Shown: piece after piece, positions 6,872 to 15,493 of the stretch
How positions within the stretch are numbered: position 1 is the first letter of the stretch
Layout: each line of letters opens with the position of its first letter
Assembly: GCF_000720135.1 (NCBI RefSeq)
Contig: NZ_JOIU01000004.1
Location: 124,001-188,000, forward strand
DNA: 64,000 nucleotides
Reading direction: 5' to 3'
DNA from: Streptomyces sp. NRRL S-1022
GTDB lineage: Bacteria > Actinomycetota > Actinomycetes > Streptomycetales > Streptomycetaceae
Position numbers and translations under genes: made by a program
The notes under the pieces: generated by a model
What the model was told of the DNA's origin: nothing
What the model saw: only the letters and a program-made list of their open reading frames with translations
The model's database searches: none

Positions 6872-8644
6872 GTGCCCCACCTCACGCCTGGTCAGCGGCC
6901 GGACGGCACGGCGGCCCCGGACGGCATGGCGGCGCCGGACGGCGGCGGAGGGGTGGCCGGGGACGCTGCCCCGCGCCAGGCACCGGCGGGCGCCGGACCC
7001 CGCCGGACCGGGCGGACCGGGCGGCCGGCGCGCTGCGCGGCCGTGGGGGCGACCGTGCTGGCCGCCGCTGTCCTGCTGGGCGCGCTGCTGCTGCCGGACC
7101 GGCTCGACGGCCTCACCCCGGCCGCGTTCCTGCGCCTGCCGGTCGAGGGGATCGCGCTCATCGCGCTGCCGCTCGTGCTGCCGCCCCGGGCGAGGCGGGC
7201 CGGTGCCGCCGCCGGCGGCTTCCTGACCGGGCTGCTCGCCCTGCTCAAGGGCCTCGACATGGGCTTTCAGGAAGTGCTGCTGCGCCCGTTCGACCCGGTG
7301 CTGGACTGGAGCCTGCTGGGCAACGCGGCCGACTACCTGCGGGAGACGTCCGGCCGGAGCGGCGCGCTGCCGGCCGCGACCGGAGTCCTCGCTCTCGCGC
7401 TCGCCGTCCTCGCCCTGACCACGCTGGCGGCGGTGCGCCTGGCGACCGTGACGGCCCGTCACCGGGGGCACGCCGTCCGCGTCACCCTGGTGCTGGCGCT
7501 CGCCTGGACCGCCTGCGTCACGCTCGGACTGCGCTCCGGCGGGGTACCGGTCGCCGCAGCGGCCGACGCGGACCTCGTCGGCGACCACGTCCGGCAGGTC
7601 CGTACGTCCCTCGCGGACGCGCGGGTCTTCCGGCGCCGGGCCGCCCACGACGCCTTCGCGCACACCCCGCCCGGCCGGCTGCTGACCGGGCTGCGCGGCA
7701 AGGACGTGCTGGTCACCTTCGTCGAGAGCTACGGCCGTACGGCCCTGGAGGACCCGGCCGTCGCCCCGCGGGTCGGCGCGGTCCTGGGCGAGGGCACCGC
7801 CGCGCTGCGGGCGGCCGGGTTCCGGGCGCGCAGCGGCTGGCTGCGCTCCCCGGTGACCGGCGGCGGCAGCTGGCTGGCGCACGCGACCTTCCTGTCCGGG
7901 CTGTGGATCAGCGACCAGCAGCGGTTCCACACCCTCACCGCCAGCGACCGGACCACCCTCACCGGTGCCTTCCGCAAGGCCGGCGCCTGGCGGACGGCCG
8001 GGATCATGCCCGGGATCGACCGGGCGTGGCCGGAGGGCGGGTTCTTCGGCCTGGACCACGTCTACGACCGGGACCGCCTCGGCTACCACGGGCCGGGCTT
8101 CGGCTGGTCGCAGGTGCCCGACCAGTTCACCCTGGAGGCGTTGTGGCGGCTGGAGTCCGGGCGGCGGGACCGGGGGCCGCTGATGGCGGAGATCGTCCTG
8201 ACGTCCAGCCATCATCCGTGGGCGCCGGTGCCCCGCACGACCGACTGGCGGACCCTGGGCGACGGCTCGGTCTTCCGCCGCCTCGGCCGGGACGGCAAGG
8301 GCGCCGACGAGGTGTGGAAGGACCCGCGGAGCCTGCGCGCCGGGTACCGGGACGCGATCGCGTACTCCCTGCGCAGCGTCATCGGCTTCCTGCGGCGCCA
8401 CGGCGACGAGCGCACCGTCCTGGTCCTCCTCGGCGACCACCAGCCGGTGCCGGCGGTCACCGGGAGCAGCCCCCGCAAGGACGTGCCCGTGACGATCGTC
8501 GCCCACGACCCGGAGGTGCTGGAGCGGATCTCCGGCTGGGGCTGGACCGAGGGTCTCCGGCCGGCCGCGGACGCCCCCGTCTGGGCGATGGACGCGTTCC
8601 GGGACCGGTTCCTCACGGCGTACGGCCCACGGCCGGGCCGCTGA
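6872..8644 (+). CDS. Sulfatase-family (LTA synthase-like) membrane protein
   Basis: This 590-aa protein begins with a disordered Pro/Gly/Ala-rich tail of about 50 aa. About five hydrophobic segments follow (near 54-75, 88-105, 112-128, 170-192, 203-222), then a large extracytoplasmic alkaline-phosphatase-superfamily domain. ESYGRT (285-290) is the metal and nucleophile region, and LLGDHQP supplies late metal ligands. The layout matches lipoteichoic acid synthase-like phosphoglycerol or phosphoethanolamine transferases, so it probably modifies an envelope lipid or glycan. The GTG at 6872 is chosen for its GGAAGGA site; a GTG 27 nt upstream is also in frame. Confidence 0.75.
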   Translation: MPHLTPGQRPDGTAAPDGMAAPDGGGGVAGDAAPRQAPAGAGPRRTGRTGRPARCAAVGATVLAAAVLLGALLLPDRLDGLTPAAFLRLPVEGIALIALPLVLPPRARRAGAAAGGFLTGLLALLKGLDMGFQEVLLRPFDPVLDWSLLGNAADYLRETSGRSGALPAATGVLALALAVLALTTLAAVRLATVTARHRGHAVRVTLVLALAWTACVTLGLRSGGVPVAAAADADLVGDHVRQVRTSLADARVFRRRAAHDAFAHTPPGRLLTGLRGKDVLVTFVESYGRTALEDPAVAPRVGAVLGEGTAALRAAGFRARSGWLRSPVTGGGSWLAHATFLSGLWISDQQRFHTLTASDRTTLTGAFRKAGAWRTAGIMPGIDRAWPEGGFFGLDHVYDRDRLGYHGPGFGWSQVPDQFTLEALWRLESGRRDRGPLMAEIVLTSSHHPWAPVPRTTDWRTLGDGSVFRRLGRDGKGADEVWKDPRSLRAGYRDAIAYSLRSVIGFLRRHGDERTVLVLLGDHQPVPAVTGSSPRKDVPVTIVAHDPEVLERISGWGWTEGLRPAADAPVWAMDAFRDRFLTAYGPRPGR

Positions 8645-8648
8645 CGGG

Positions 8649-9485
8649 TCACCGGTCGAGGAAGGCGAGCGTACGGCTCACGAACCACTCCGGGTCGTCC
8701 AGCCAGGGGTAGTGGGCGGTGCCGGGCTGGACGGTGCACTCGGCGTGCGGGAAGGCCTCGGCGGTGCGGCGGGCGAGGCCGGGGCGGGGGCCGCCGTCCA
8801 GCCCGCCCGCGTACACGAGGACCGGCGCGGCCAGGGCGCCGAGGGCGGCCCGGGTCGCGTCCGGGGTGAAGGCTCCCCCGGCGAAGTAGCGCTCGCCCGC
8901 CTCGTCGTTGGTCTGCCGCGGCTCGGCGTCCGTGTGCGCCCGGGCGGCGGCGTCCCAGCGGCCGTGGAAGAACGGCAGGAAGACGTCGTCGAACTCCGCC
9001 TCGCCGGCGAGCCAGGCCCGGAAGGCGGGGAACGCCCCGGCGAACCACGGCTCGTCGGCGCGCAGCCGGGCCGCGGCCAGCCGGTCCTCGGGCGTGGCCC
9101 GCAGGCCCAGGGCGGACGGGTTGGGGGTGATCAGGAGCAGCCGCCGTATCCGGTGCGGATGGCGGGCCGCGTAGAGCATCGCCAGGGCGGCGCCTGCCGA
9201 GTGGGCGAGCAGATCCATGTGTTCCAGGCCCATGTGGGCCCGCCACATCTCGACGTCGTCGACCATCCGGTCGCAGCGGTACGTCGCCGGGTCCGCCGGG
9301 ACCTCCGAGTCGCCGGTGCCCCGCAGGTCGAGCAGGGCCAGCCGCCGGTGCGCGGTCAGCCCGCCGAGGTCGCCGAGGTAGGCGGAGGCCCGCATGGGGC
9401 CGCCGGGCAGCACGGCGAGCGGCTCACCCGTGCCGCGCAGGTGGTAGGCGAGCCGGGTGCCGTCGGCGGCGGTGAAGGTCGGCAT
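8649..9485 (-). CDS. Alpha/beta hydrolase (proline iminopeptidase-like)
   Basis: This 278-aa cytoplasmic hydrolase has PGGP near residue 30 (oxyanion segment of the iminopeptidase branch), AHSAG as the nucleophile elbow (Ser instead of the usual GxSxG glycine first), an acid in AGGLDGG, and His in GTAHYPW. The substrate is not predictable. Its start could also be the ATG at 9497, four codons earlier, which has a GGGGCGGGG stretch before it; MPTFTAADGT is the more usual N-terminus for the family. It is convergent with the sulfatase-like gene, with a 4-nt gap, and divergent from paaK. Confidence 0.8.
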   Translation of the reverse strand: MPTFTAADGTRLAYHLRGTGEPLAVLPGGPMRASAYLGDLGGLTAHRRLALLDLRGTGDSEVPADPATYRCDRMVDDVEMWRAHMGLEHMDLLAHSAGAALAMLYAARHPHRIRRLLLITPNPSALGLRATPEDRLAAARLRADEPWFAGAFPAFRAWLAGEAEFDDVFLPFFHGRWDAAARAHTDAEPRQTNDEAGERYFAGGAFTPDATRAALGALAAPVLVYAGGLDGGPRPGLARRTAEAFPHAECTVQPGTAHYPWLDDPEWFVSRTLAFLDR

Positions 9486-9598
9486 GCAGGTGATCATCGG
9501 GCCGGCCCCGCCCCCGCGCAACGCCTTTGCGGTACGGAAAATCCTCGCCGCCCTCTTGCCCGGGGCCGCGTGGCCTGCGTTACTGACCCCGGACGGAT

Positions 9599-9616
9599 CG
9601 ACCGAATGATCGGTCG
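9599..9616. promoter_or_regulatory. Inverted repeat CGACCGAATGATCGGTCG (PaaR/TetR-type operator)
   Basis: Perfect 7-bp arms flank a 4-bp spacer. The site lies 34 nt upstream of the paaK ATG and could also serve the divergent hydrolase. ACCGA..TCGGT palindromes are the kind of site bound by actinobacterial PaaR, the TetR repressor of phenylacetate genes. That assignment is inference from position and shape. Confidence 0.5.
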
Positions 9617-9649
9617 GGCAACAGGTGTGCTGGTGAGGGAGACGTCGCG

Positions 9650-10960
9650 ATGGCCGATGTGACGGACCTGCTCGACGCGGGCGAACGGCTCGGGCCCGGG
9701 GAACTGCGGGCGCTGCAACTGGAGCGGCTGCGCGCCACCCTGCGGCACGCGTACGCACACGTGCCGTTCTACCGGGACTCCTTCGACAAGGCCGGCGTCC
9801 ACCCGGAGGACTGCCGTTCGCTCGCCGACCTCGCCCGCTTCCCCTTCACCACCAAGGCCGACCTGCGGGAGAACTACCCGTACGGCATGTTCGCCGTGCC
9901 CCGGGAGCGGATCCGCCGGCTGCACGCCTCCAGCGGCACCACTGGACGCCCCACGGTGGTCGGCTACACCGACAACGACCTCTCCATGTGGGCCGACATG
10001 GTGGCGCGGTCGATCAGGGCGGCCGGCGGCCGGCCGGGAGACGTCGTCCATGTGGCGTACGGCTACGGGCTGTTCACCGGTGGCCTGGGCGCCCACTACG
10101 GCGCCGAGCGCCTCGGCTGTACGGTCGTCCCCGCTTCCGGCGGCATGACGGCCCGCCAGGTGCAGCTGATACAGGACCTGGAGCCGTCCGTCATCATGGT
10201 GACCCCCTCCTACATGCTCACCCTGCTGGACGAGTTCGAACGGCAGGGCGTGGACCCGCGCGGCACCTCGCTGCGGGTCGGCGTCTTCGGGGCGGAGCCC
10301 TGGACCGAGCAGATGCGGCGGGAGATCGAGGAGCGGTTCGCGATCGACGCCGTCGACATCTACGGGCTGTCCGAGGTGATCGGTCCCGGTGTCGCCCAGG
10401 AGTGCGCGCAGACCAAGGACGGCCTCCATGTGTGGGAGGACCACTTCTACCCCGAGGTCGTGGACCCGGTCACGGGCGAGGTGCTGCCGGAGGGTGAGCG
10501 GGGCGAGCTGGTGTTCACCTCGCTGACCAAGGAGGCCATGCCGATCGTGCGGTACCGGACGCGGGACCTGACGCGGCTGCTGCCCGGCACGGCCCGGGCG
10601 TTCCGGAGGATGGAGAAGATCACCGGGCGCAGTGACGACATGGTGATCCTGCGCGGGGTCAATCTGTTCCCGACCCAGATCGAGGAGATCGTGCTGCGCA
10701 CACCCGGGGTGGCGCCGCACTTCCAGCTGCGGCTCACCCGGGAGGGCCGCCTGGACGCGCTGACCGTCCGGGCCGAGGCCCGCCCGGACGCGCCGCCGGA
10801 GGTGCGGGAGGCGGCGGCCCGGGCCATCGTCGCTGCGGTCAAGGACGGCATCGGCGTGTCGGTCGGTGTGGAGATCGTGGAACCGGAGTCGCTGGAGCGG
10901 TCGGTGGGCAAGATCCGCCGCATCGTGGACCTGCGGCCGCGGGACGGCGGACAGGGCTAG
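9650..10960 (+). CDS. paaK: Phenylacetate-CoA ligase
   Basis: This 436-aa enzyme has the PaaK layout. The N-terminus TLRHAYAHVPFYRDSFDKAG is diagnostic of the family. The ATP loop SSGTTGRPT is at 94-102, YGLSEVIGPGVAQEC is the adenylate-binding region, and GRSDDMVILRGVNLFP is the hinge before the small C-terminal domain. It activates phenylacetate to phenylacetyl-CoA for the aerobic epoxide pathway. The length is normal. A GAGGGAG ribosome binding site precedes the ATG. The paaABCDE epoxidase genes are not in this window, so any pathway partners must lie elsewhere. Confidence 0.9.
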   Translation: MADVTDLLDAGERLGPGELRALQLERLRATLRHAYAHVPFYRDSFDKAGVHPEDCRSLADLARFPFTTKADLRENYPYGMFAVPRERIRRLHASSGTTGRPTVVGYTDNDLSMWADMVARSIRAAGGRPGDVVHVAYGYGLFTGGLGAHYGAERLGCTVVPASGGMTARQVQLIQDLEPSVIMVTPSYMLTLLDEFERQGVDPRGTSLRVGVFGAEPWTEQMRREIEERFAIDAVDIYGLSEVIGPGVAQECAQTKDGLHVWEDHFYPEVVDPVTGEVLPEGERGELVFTSLTKEAMPIVRYRTRDLTRLLPGTARAFRRMEKITGRSDDMVILRGVNLFPTQIEEIVLRTPGVAPHFQLRLTREGRLDALTVRAEARPDAPPEVREAAARAIVAAVKDGIGVSVGVEIVEPESLERSVGKIRRIVDLRPRDGGQG

Positions 10961-11020
10961 GCCGCCCGGGACGGCCCCGGCCGGTCCGGGTGCCGCTCCC
11001 GCCGGCCCGCGCGATCGTAT

Positions 11021-11040
11021 CGACGTACTGCGAAACGTCG
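11021..11040. promoter_or_regulatory. Inverted repeat CGACGT-n8-ACGTCG upstream of the ArsR gene
   Basis: Two exact 6-bp arms lie 22 nt before the ArsR start, a position suited to autorepression by the winged-helix dimer. No matching site was noticed elsewhere. Confidence 0.4.
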
Positions 11041-11062
11041 GCGGCGCCTGTACTCCGCAGCC

Positions 11063-11395
11063 ATGACGGACACCGCCACCGCGCCGGACCCCGACCTGGT
11101 CAGCGCTCTGCGGGCGCTGTCCGACCCCATGCGGCTGCGGATGCTGCGCCGGCTGCGCGAGCCGGAGCGGCACTTCCCGGTGGAGGCCGCCGTCGCCGAC
11201 CCGGCCGAGGTGGGGGTGTGCCTGAGCCACATCCAGGCCAAGGCCGGGCTGGCGCAGTCGACCGTGTCGGCCTACCTGGCGGAACTCCAGCGCGCGGGCC
11301 TGGTCCGCGCGACCCGGGTCGGCAAGTGGACCCACTGCAAGCGGGACGAGCAGCGCATCGCCGGCCTCGTCGCGGAGCTGGGCCGGACGCTGTAG
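11063..11395 (+). CDS. ArsR-family winged-helix regulator
   Basis: This 110-aa protein has ALSDPMRLRMLRRL as helix 1-2, and a recognition segment SHIQAKAGLAQSTVSAYLAELQRAG followed by the wing KWTHCKRDEQ. That is typical of ArsR/SmtB dimers. There is no CxC pair as in metal sensors, but one Cys precedes the HTH (GVCLSH) and another sits in the wing. A VEAAVADPAEVGVC insert before the HTH is seen in Streptomyces forms that act on drug or redox genes. No strong Shine-Dalgarno precedes the ATG, so translation may be leaderless. The target gene is not obvious; an inverted repeat just upstream suggests self-control. Confidence 0.85.
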   Translation: MTDTATAPDPDLVSALRALSDPMRLRMLRRLREPERHFPVEAAVADPAEVGVCLSHIQAKAGLAQSTVSAYLAELQRAGLVRATRVGKWTHCKRDEQRIAGLVAELGRTL

Positions 11396-11427
11396 GGCCC
11401 GGCCGCCCGTGCCCTGCGCGGGCCCGG

Positions 11428-12924
11428 CTAGCCGCTGAAGCGGTCGCGCAGCTCGCGCTTGAGGATCTTGCCGCTGGCGTTGCGGGGCAACTCGTCGGCG
11501 AACAGCACCCGTTTGGGCGCCTTGAACGGCGCGAGCCGCTCCTTGACGTGCGCGATGAGCTGTTCCTGCGTCACCTCGCCGCGCGGGACGACGACCGCGG
11601 TGACGGCCTCGATCCACCGCTCGTCGGGCAGGCCGATCACCGCGGCCTCCGCGACCGCCTCATGGGTGTACAGGGCGTCCTCGACCTGGCGTGAGGCCAC
11701 CAGCACACCACCGGAGTTGATGACGTCCTTCACCCGGTCCACGATGGTGAAGTAGCCCTCGGCGTCGCGCACCGCGAGGTCGCCGGAGCGGAACCAGCCG
11801 TCGCGGAAGGCCTCGGCGGTCTCCTCCGGCTTGTCCCAGTAGCCCTCGCACAACTGCGGCGATCGGTAGACGATCTCGCCCGGCGTACCGGCGGGCACGT
11901 CCTTGCCGTCCTCGTCGACCACCCGGGCGTCGACGAACAGGACGGGCCGGCCGCAGGAGTCCATCCGGCCCTCGTGCTCGTCGGGCCCCAGGACGGTGGC
12001 CAGCGGGCCGATCTCGCTCTGGCCGAAGCAGTTGTAGAACCCCAGCCCGGGCAGCCGCTCGCGCAGGCGTTCCAGGACCGGCACCGGCATGACCGAGGCG
12101 CCGTAGTAGGCCTTGCGCAGCCCGGACAGGTCCCGGGTCGCGAAGTCCGGGCGGCCCGCGAGGCCGATCCAGACCGTCGGCGGCGCGAACAGGCTGTCCA
12201 CGCGGCCCGCCTCGACCAGGTCGAGCAGCCGGTCCGCGTCGGGCCCGTCGAGGATCAGGTTGGTCGCGCCGACCGCCAGGTAGGGCAGCAGGAACACGTG
12301 CAGCTGCGCGGAGTGGTACAGCGGCAGGGAGTGCGCGGGGCGGTCGCCGGCGCTCAGGTCGAGGGCGGTGATCGCGCTCAGGTACTCGTGCACCAGGGCG
12401 CGGTGCGTCATCATCGCGCCCTTGGGGAGCGCGGTGGTGCCCGAGGTGTAGAGCAGCTGCACCAGGTCCTCGGTGCGCGGTTCGGGGCCGTCGTAGCCGG
12501 GTGCCGTCGCGAGCCGGGCCAGGAGCGAGTCCTCGGCGTCGCGCAGCGGCAGCGTGCGGACGCCGTCGGGGAGCCGGCCCGCGAGGGAGGGGTCGGCGAG
12601 GACGAGGGAACTGCCGGACTGGCCGACGAGGTACGCGAGGTCGTCGCCGGTCAGGTTCTGGTTGACCGGCACGTGCACGAGGCCGGCGCGGGCGCAGGCC
12701 AGGAAGCCGATCAGGTAGGCGTCCGAGTTGTGGCCGTAGGAGCCGACCCGGTCGCCGGCGGTGAGGCCCTGACCGAGCAGGACGCTCGCCGCGCGGGAGA
12801 CGGCCTCGTCCAGTTCCCCGTACGTCCAGGCGCGGTCGCCGTACTCGACCGCGGTCCGCGCCGGGGTGCGCCGGGCGCTGCGCCGCAGCACCCCGTCAAC
12901 CGTGCTGCCCTGTCCGTGCGTCAT
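11428..12924 (-). CDS. Fatty-acid/acid-CoA ligase (AMP-binding)
   Basis: This 498-aa ANL ligase has the ATP loop SGTTALPKG at 161-169, NCFGQSEIGP as the adenylate motif, SGDLAVRDAEGYFTIVDRVK at the hinge, and the catalytic Lys in NASGKILKRELRD near the C-terminus. It is a medium-length FadD without the N-terminal extension of long-chain enzymes. The ATG at 12924 follows an AGGA site. It is convergent with the ArsR gene and divergent from the secreted acylase gene, with a TetR-type half-palindrome in the shared promoter region. The acid substrate is unknown. Confidence 0.85.
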   Translation of the reverse strand: MTHGQGSTVDGVLRRSARRTPARTAVEYGDRAWTYGELDEAVSRAASVLLGQGLTAGDRVGSYGHNSDAYLIGFLACARAGLVHVPVNQNLTGDDLAYLVGQSGSSLVLADPSLAGRLPDGVRTLPLRDAEDSLLARLATAPGYDGPEPRTEDLVQLLYTSGTTALPKGAMMTHRALVHEYLSAITALDLSAGDRPAHSLPLYHSAQLHVFLLPYLAVGATNLILDGPDADRLLDLVEAGRVDSLFAPPTVWIGLAGRPDFATRDLSGLRKAYYGASVMPVPVLERLRERLPGLGFYNCFGQSEIGPLATVLGPDEHEGRMDSCGRPVLFVDARVVDEDGKDVPAGTPGEIVYRSPQLCEGYWDKPEETAEAFRDGWFRSGDLAVRDAEGYFTIVDRVKDVINSGGVLVASRQVEDALYTHEAVAEAAVIGLPDERWIEAVTAVVVPRGEVTQEQLIAHVKERLAPFKAPKRVLFADELPRNASGKILKRELRDRFSG

Positions 12925-12983
12925 GACTCATGATCCTCGGTCCGTCACCGGGGCAGGTCAAGCACCCGGGAGACCCGGACACA

Positions 12984-12995
12984 TACCGATTGGTA
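12984..12995. promoter_or_regulatory. Imperfect palindrome TACCGATTGGTA between acyl-CoA ligase and acylase
   Basis: The arms match at five of six positions, as in many TetR-family operators. The site lies in the 113-nt divergent promoter region between the ligase and the secreted acylase. Confidence 0.35.
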
Positions 12996-13037
12996 CGCTC
13001 AACCGCTCCTTCCCTCAATGATGTTGGGAGGCACCAC

Positions 13038-15452
13038 GTGCGCAATCGCTTCAGACGACTGGCCGTCGCCGCCGTCGCCCTGCTCACCGCCTCGGCCGCG
13101 CTGCCCGCCGCCGCGGCCGAGCGGCCCAGCCGCCAGGAACACCCGTCGCACGGCGGCCTGTCGGCCGTCATCCGCTACACCGAGTACGGCATTCCGCACA
13201 TCCGCGCCCGCAGTTACGCGGACCTCGGATTCGGCACCGGCTGGGCGCAGGCCGCCGACCAGGTGTGCGTCCTCGCCGACGGCTTCGTGACCGTGCGCGG
13301 CGAACGCTCACGGTACTTCGGGCCGCACGCGGCGCCCGACGGCTCGCTGTCCTCGGCCGGCGACAACCTCTCCAGCGATCTGTACTTCCGGGGCGTCCGG
13401 GAGGCGGGCACGGTGGAGAAGCTGCTCGCCGAGCCCGCTCCGCTGGGCCCGAGCCGGCAGGTCAGGGACCTGATGCGGGGCTACGCGGCCGGGTACGACG
13501 CCTGGCTGCGGCAGCACCGCACCACCGACCCGGCCTGCAAGGGCGCCGCCTGGGTGCGCCCGGTCGGCACCGTGGACGTGGCGGCCCGCTTCTACGCCCT
13601 CGCAGTGATCGGCGGCCAGGGCGACGCCGTGGACGGCATCACCGGGGCGCAGCCGCCCGCCGCCACGGCCCGGGCCCGGGGCGCCGGGTCCGCGCCGGAC
13701 GCCCAGGCCCTGATACGGGCCCTGCGCCGGCGGGCCGCCGACGCGGACATGGGCTCGAACGCGGTCGCCTTCGCCGGCGACACCACGGCCGACGGCCGCG
13801 GCCTGCTGCTGGGCAATCCGCACTACCCCTGGCAGGGCGGACGCCGCTTCTGGCAGGTGCAGCAGACCATCCCGGGCGAACTGGACGTGGCCGGCGCCGC
13901 GCTGCTCGGCTCGCCCACCGTCTCCATCGGCTACAACTCCCGGGTGGCGTGGAGCCACACGGTCTCCACCGGTGTGCCCTTCAACCTGACGCAGCTGACG
14001 CTGGATCCGGCCGACCCGACCGTCTACCTGGTCGACGGACGGCCGGAGCGGATGACGCGGCGGACCGTGACCGTCCCGGTCGAGGACGGCCCGCCGGTGA
14101 CCCGCACCCAGTGGTGGACCCGCTACGGCCCGGTCGTCGCCTCCGGCGGGGGCGACCTCCCGCTGCCCTGGACCACCACGACGGCGTTCGCGCTGAACGA
14201 CCCCAACGCCGCGAACATGCGGTTCGCCGACACCTCCCTCGGTTTCGGGAAGGCACGCGGCACGGCGGACGTCCTGGCGTCGCTCACCCGGCACCAGGGC
14301 CTGCCCTGGGTGAACACGATCGCCGCGGACTCCTCGGGGCACTCGCTGTTCAGCCAGTCGCAGGTGCTGCCCCGGATCACCGACGACCTGGCGGGGCGCT
14401 GCTCCACGGATCTGGGCAGGGCCACCTACCCGGCGGCGGGGCTCGCGGTCCTCGACGGCTCCCGCGGTGCCTGCGCTCCGGGCCGGGACGCCGACGCCGT
14501 GCAGCCGGGCACCTTCGGGCCCGCCCGCATGCCGACGCTGAAGGACGCCCCGTACGCGGAGAACTCCAACGACAGCGCCTGGCTGGCCAACGCCGACCGT
14601 CCACTCACCGGGTACGAGCGGATCTTCGGCACCGTCGGCACCGTCCGCTCGCCGCGCACCCGGGGCGCCCTCGACGCGGTGGCGGCGATGGCGCGGCGGG
14701 GCGGCCTGACCGTACGGGACCTGCAACGGCAGCAGTTCGCGAACCGGGTGACCGTGGGCGCCTTGGCGGCCGGGGACGCGGCCCGTGGGTGCGCCGCGCT
14801 GCCCGGCGGTCTCGCCAGGAACAAGGACGGCAAGGAGGTCGACGTCTCCGCGGCGTGCCCGGTGCTCGCCGGGTGGGACCGCACCGCAGGGACCGGGAGC
14901 CGGGGAGCGCTGCTCTTCGACCGCTTCTGGCGGCGGATCGGCGCGCTGGTGCCGAACGCCCAGCGGTGGAAGGTGCCGTTCTCGGCGGCGGACCCGGTGC
15001 ACACCCCGCACACGCTCGACACCGGTGCGCCGGGCTTCGCCACGGCCCTCGCGGACGCGGTGACCGAGCTGCGCGGGGCCGGCATTCCGCTCGACGCCCC
15101 GCTCGGCGAGCATCAGTTCGTCGTGCGGGGCGGTGAGCGGATGCCCGTTCCGGGCGGCACCGAGGCGCTGGGCGTGTGGAACAAGGTCGAGCCGGTGTGG
15201 GACCCGGCGCACGGCGGGTACACGGAGGTGGTGATGGGGTCCAGCCACATCCAGGCGGTGGGCTGGAACGGCAGCCGCTGCCCGGTGGCGCGCACACTGC
15301 TGACGTACTCCCAGTCCTCCGACCCCACCTCGCCGCACTACAGCGACCAGACGCGGTTGTTCTCCCGGCAGCAGTGGGTGACACCGCGCTTCTGCGAGAA
15401 GGACATCCTGTCCTCCCCCGCGCTCAAGGTCGTCCACGTGCGCGAACGCTGA
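13038..15452 (+). CDS. Secreted Ntn-type acylase (acyl-homoserine lactone / penicillin acylase family)
   Basis: This 804-aa precursor starts at a GTG after TTGGGAGG. A signal peptide covers about residues 1-30 (basic start, AVALLTASAALPAAAAE). The alpha chain is followed by the self-processing site Gly239-Ser240 in DMGSNAVAF. The new N-terminal Ser is the nucleophile, and NPHYPW, GSPTVSIGYNSRVAWSHT and later PYAENSND (catalytic Asn region) are family motifs. Relatives cleave the amide of acyl-homoserine lactones, penicillin V or aculeacin A; length and layout fit the Streptomyces AhlM/aculeacin-type group. It is exported and may quench signals or trim lipopeptides. Confidence 0.87.
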   Translation: MRNRFRRLAVAAVALLTASAALPAAAAERPSRQEHPSHGGLSAVIRYTEYGIPHIRARSYADLGFGTGWAQAADQVCVLADGFVTVRGERSRYFGPHAAPDGSLSSAGDNLSSDLYFRGVREAGTVEKLLAEPAPLGPSRQVRDLMRGYAAGYDAWLRQHRTTDPACKGAAWVRPVGTVDVAARFYALAVIGGQGDAVDGITGAQPPAATARARGAGSAPDAQALIRALRRRAADADMGSNAVAFAGDTTADGRGLLLGNPHYPWQGGRRFWQVQQTIPGELDVAGAALLGSPTVSIGYNSRVAWSHTVSTGVPFNLTQLTLDPADPTVYLVDGRPERMTRRTVTVPVEDGPPVTRTQWWTRYGPVVASGGGDLPLPWTTTTAFALNDPNAANMRFADTSLGFGKARGTADVLASLTRHQGLPWVNTIAADSSGHSLFSQSQVLPRITDDLAGRCSTDLGRATYPAAGLAVLDGSRGACAPGRDADAVQPGTFGPARMPTLKDAPYAENSNDSAWLANADRPLTGYERIFGTVGTVRSPRTRGALDAVAAMARRGGLTVRDLQRQQFANRVTVGALAAGDAARGCAALPGGLARNKDGKEVDVSAACPVLAGWDRTAGTGSRGALLFDRFWRRIGALVPNAQRWKVPFSAADPVHTPHTLDTGAPGFATALADAVTELRGAGIPLDAPLGEHQFVVRGGERMPVPGGTEALGVWNKVEPVWDPAHGGYTEVVMGSSHIQAVGWNGSRCPVARTLLTYSQSSDPTSPHYSDQTRLFSRQQWVTPRFCEKDILSSPALKVVHVRER

Positions 15453-15456
15453 ACCA

Positions 15457-15486
15457 GTGGTCCCGTCCTCCATGGGGCGGGACCAC
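15457..15486. terminator. Bidirectional terminator between convergent genes
   Basis: A 9-bp perfect stem (GTGGTCCCG / CGGGACCAC) with a 12-nt loop lies in the 41-nt gap between the acylase stop and the stop of the convergent acyl-CoA ligase. It can serve both directions. Confidence 0.6.
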
Positions 15487-15493
15487 ACCCGTC

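Noticed and set aside
4076..8644. 1522-codon open plus-strand frame spanning crotonase, ligase and sulfatase-like genes
   Set aside because: Only the last 590 codons make sense (signature motifs, GTG with ribosome binding site). The rest is high-GC antisense or out-of-frame readthrough of other genes.
9494..11617. 707-codon minus-strand frame over paaK and the ArsR gene
   Set aside because: It is antisense to paaK and ArsR, both of which have clear motifs. The frame is low-complexity Arg/Gly/Gln sequence typical of GC-rich shadows.
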